From the NCBI GenBank assembly GCA_947057405.1, contig CAMSEJ010000128.1, forward strand, positions 1 through 7,274: a DNA stretch of 7,274 bases, written 5' to 3'. The notes below the pieces were generated by a model. The model saw nothing but the letters and a program-made list of their open reading frames with translations, did no database searches and was not told where the DNA came from. This document shows, piece after piece, positions 5,724 to 7,274 of the stretch. A program made the position numbers and the translations under genes. This stretch comes from an uncultured Roseburia sp. Its GTDB lineage: Bacteria > Bacillota > Clostridia > Lachnospirales > Lachnospiraceae. Position 1 is the first letter of the stretch. Each line of letters begins with the position of its first letter.

Positions 5724-6617
5724 ATGAAAGGGAAAATTATCAAAGGAATTGCCGGATTTTATTATGTGCATACAAAAGAAGCCGGGGTGTATGCATGCAG
5801 GGCAAAAGGGATCTTCCGAAACCGCAGGATCAAGCCGCTGATCGGCGACGATGTGGAAATCGAGGTTTTGGACGAACAGGACAAAGAGGGCAGCGTCACG
5901 GAAATTTATCCGAGGAAGAACGAGCTTTACCGTCCTGCCGTCGCTAATATCGACCAGGCGCTGTTCGTCTTTGCGGCAAAAGACCCGGAGCCGAATTTCA
6001 ACCTGCTGGACAGAATGCTTGCCCTGTCGCGCTTTCGCGGGATATCTGCCGCCGTCTGTTTTAATAAAGCGGATTTGCTGCCGCAGGAAGAACAGAACCG
6101 GATCGGGGATATTTACCGCGGATGCGGCGTGCCTGTCATGTTTACAAGCGCGCGGGAAGAAGACGGCATACCCGGTCTGCTTCATCTGCTGCAGAAAAAG
6201 ACGACGGCATTTGCCGGACCGTCCGGCGTGGGCAAATCATCGTTAATCAATCTGCTGCAGCCGCATGTCAGAATGGAAACCGGAACGGTCAGCGAAAAAA
6301 TCCGCATGGGAAAGCATACCACCCGCTATTCCATGCTGATTCGTGTCTGCAGGGATACTTATATTATGGATACGCCGGGGTTTGGCTCGTTCGATCTGCA
6401 GCAGCTTACGGCAGATAAGCTGTGGAAATGCTATGCCGAATTTTTACCGTATGAACCGTTCTGCCGGTTTGGGGGCTGCAGCCATATCCATGAGCCGGGC
6501 TGCGGCGTCAGGCAGGCGCTTGCGGAAGGGAAGATCCACAGTCAGCGCTACGGCACATACCTTAGCTTATATCAGGAACTGAAGGAAATGCAGAAATATG
6601 AGGGCAGGAAGTTATGA
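5724..6617 (+). CDS. rsgA: Ribosome small subunit-dependent GTPase RsgA (CpgA/YloQ)
   Basis: This 297-aa protein has the usual RsgA length. It is a GTPase that binds the 30S subunit in late assembly and has its GTP hydrolysis stimulated by the ribosome. The N-terminal OB-fold is at about residues 1-62 (ends near IGDDVEIEV). The GTPase motifs are circularly permuted, the hallmark of the family: NKAD (114-117, G4) and TSA (G5) come before the P-loop GPSGVGKSS (165-173, G1), followed by HTTR (G2 region) and DTPG (216-219, G3). The C-terminal zinc site has Cys247, Cys252, His254 and Cys260 in the family spacing C-x4-C-x-H-x5-C. Every hallmark residue is present, so the protein should be functional. 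It follows prkC closely; its B. subtilis homologue CpgA is phosphorylated by PrkC, so regulation by its neighbour is plausible. It overlaps rpe by 4 bp (ATGA), which implies translational coupling. Confidence 0.96.
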   Translation: MKGKIIKGIAGFYYVHTKEAGVYACRAKGIFRNRRIKPLIGDDVEIEVLDEQDKEGSVTEIYPRKNELYRPAVANIDQALFVFAAKDPEPNFNLLDRMLALSRFRGISAAVCFNKADLLPQEEQNRIGDIYRGCGVPVMFTSAREEDGIPGLLHLLQKKTTAFAGPSGVGKSSLINLLQPHVRMETGTVSEKIRMGKHTTRYSMLIRVCRDTYIMDTPGFGSFDLQQLTADKLWKCYAEFLPYEPFCRFGGCSHIHEPGCGVRQALAEGKIHSQRYGTYLSLYQELKEMQKYEGRKL

Positions 6618-7229
6618 AATGTTTATCACCATCGTTGTTGTCAGCCGATTTTGCCGTTCTGGGGGATCAGGTGGCACTGATTGACGAGGCCGGCGCACAG
6701 TATGTGCACATTGACGTGATGGACGGTGTTTTTGTGCCGAGCATCTCGTTTGGGCTTCCGGTTATCCGTTCCATCCGCCCGCTCACCGAGCGGATTTTTG
6801 ACGTCCATCTGATGATTACGGAGCCGGACCGTTATATTGACGAATTTGCGGAAGCGGGTGCAGACCTGCTTACCGTACATGCGGAGGCATGTACGCATCT
6901 GGACCGCACCGTCCAAAGAATCAAGGAAAAGGGGATTTTAGCCGGAGTGGCGATCAATCCGGCGACTCCGGTCGAAACGCTTTCGTGTATTTTGGGCGAG
7001 GTAGATATGGTTTTGGTGATGTCCGTAAACCCGGGATTCGGCGGACAGAAGCTGATTCCCTATACCGTTGACAAAATACGCCAGGTGCGCAGCCTGTTAA
7101 ACCGGCGCGGGCTGAAGGCGGATATTGAAGTGGACGGGGGCGTTACGCTTGAGAACGTGGATCAGGTAACGCAGGCCGGCGCAAACATTATCGTTGCGGG
7201 AAGCGCGGTATTCAACGGCGATGTGCGTG
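6614..7229 (+). CDS. rpe: Ribulose-phosphate 3-epimerase (3' end missing, replaced by adapter)
   Basis: The enzyme interconverts ribulose 5-phosphate and xylulose 5-phosphate in the pentose phosphate pathway, using a metal-dependent TIM barrel. Family blocks are clear: LSPSLLSADF (residues 4-13), HIDVMDGVFVP (32-42), FDVHLMI (62-68), VNPGFGGQ (138-145), EVDGGV (172-177) and VAGSAVF. Metal ligands His32, Asp34, His65 and Asp174 are all present, with Asp34 and Asp174 as the acid-base pair. The ATG overlaps the rsgA stop (ATGA), with AGGAAG at 6606-6611 as the ribosome site. The last residue wholly encoded by genomic DNA is about Arg205. The apparent continuation EIGRAHV and the TGA at 7250-7252 come from sequencing adapter, so roughly 10-15 natural C-terminal residues and the true stop are missing. 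Without this correction the gene looks complete at 212 aa. In related genomes a thiamine pyrophosphokinase gene often follows; it cannot be seen here. Confidence 0.93.
6874..6895 (+). other. Perfect inverted repeat inside rpe (9-bp stem, 4-nt loop)
   Basis: CGTACATGC (6874-6882) and GCATGTACG (6887-6895) are exact reverse complements separated by GGAG. The stretch encodes VHAEACT in the rpe barrel. No T tract follows. A hairpin this long is near what chance allows in 7 kb, so a function is only a possibility. Confidence 0.35.
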
Positions 7230-7274
7230 AGATCGGAAGAGCACACGTCTGAACTCCAGTCACATGGCATGATC
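7230..7274 (+). other. Illumina TruSeq-type adapter with 8-base index (sequencing artefact)
   Basis: From 7230 (the A may be genomic or the A-tail) to 7263 the sequence reads as the standard TruSeq read-1 adapter arm, beginning AGATCGGAAGAGCACACGTC and ending AACTCCAGTCAC. The next eight bases, ATGGCATG (7264-7271), occupy the index position, and the final ATC (7272-7274) matches the start of the segment that follows the index. The reading frame of rpe loses all family similarity exactly at this point. This is not genomic DNA and should be trimmed. Confidence 0.97.

Noticed and set aside
7253..7274. Short non-coding downstream region of rpe
   Set aside because: These bases are adapter and index, not genomic sequence, so no terminator or next gene can be inferred from them.

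Overview
The window is a tightly packed, one-direction (+ strand) housekeeping gene cluster from a Gram-positive bacterium of the Clostridia type. The gene order (YugP-type zinc metallopeptidase, rsmB, rlmN, prpC, prkC, rsgA, rpe) is the classic Firmicutes arrangement around the PASTA kinase/phosphatase pair. The YugP-type peptidase directly ahead of rsmB and the base composition (balanced to slightly GC-rich by eye) suggest Lachnospiraceae or a relative. That placement is inference; no species can be named from the sequence alone.

Layout: 1-507 is the 3' part of a membrane zinc metallopeptidase whose start lies off the left edge. 497-1822 is rsmB (16S rRNA m5C methyltransferase). 1836-2888 is rlmN (radical SAM 23S rRNA/tRNA m2A methyltransferase). 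2885-3619 is prpC (PP2C phosphatase). 3672-5708 is prkC (membrane Ser/Thr kinase with three PASTA repeats). 5724-6617 is rsgA (circularly permuted ribosome-assembly GTPase). 6614 to about 7229 is rpe (ribulose-phosphate 3-epimerase), cut before its natural end. Three junctions overlap (11, 4 and 4 bp). The other gaps are 13, 52 and 15 bp. The only gap with room for regulation is the 52-bp one between prpC and prkC, which carries a short hairpin and a weak promoter-like sequence. There is no stretch of 300 bases without a gene, and I see no tRNA, rRNA, CRISPR array, insertion sequence or clear terminator.

The genes form two functional layers. RsmB, RlmN and RsgA act on ribosome modification and maturation. 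PrkC and PrpC form a reversible phosphorylation switch that senses the cell wall; in Bacillus subtilis RsgA (CpgA) is a known PrkC substrate, so the neighbourhood plausibly couples envelope state to ribosome assembly. Rpe serves the pentose phosphate pathway.

The most unusual thing here is not biological. From about position 7230 to the end the sequence is Illumina TruSeq-type adapter (adapter arm, an 8-base index, then the first three bases of the following adapter segment). It replaces the 3' end of rpe, creates a false C-terminus (EIGRAHV) and supplies a false stop codon. I found no evidence of a previously undescribed biological system; the rest is a well-conserved core operon with a few details worth checking.
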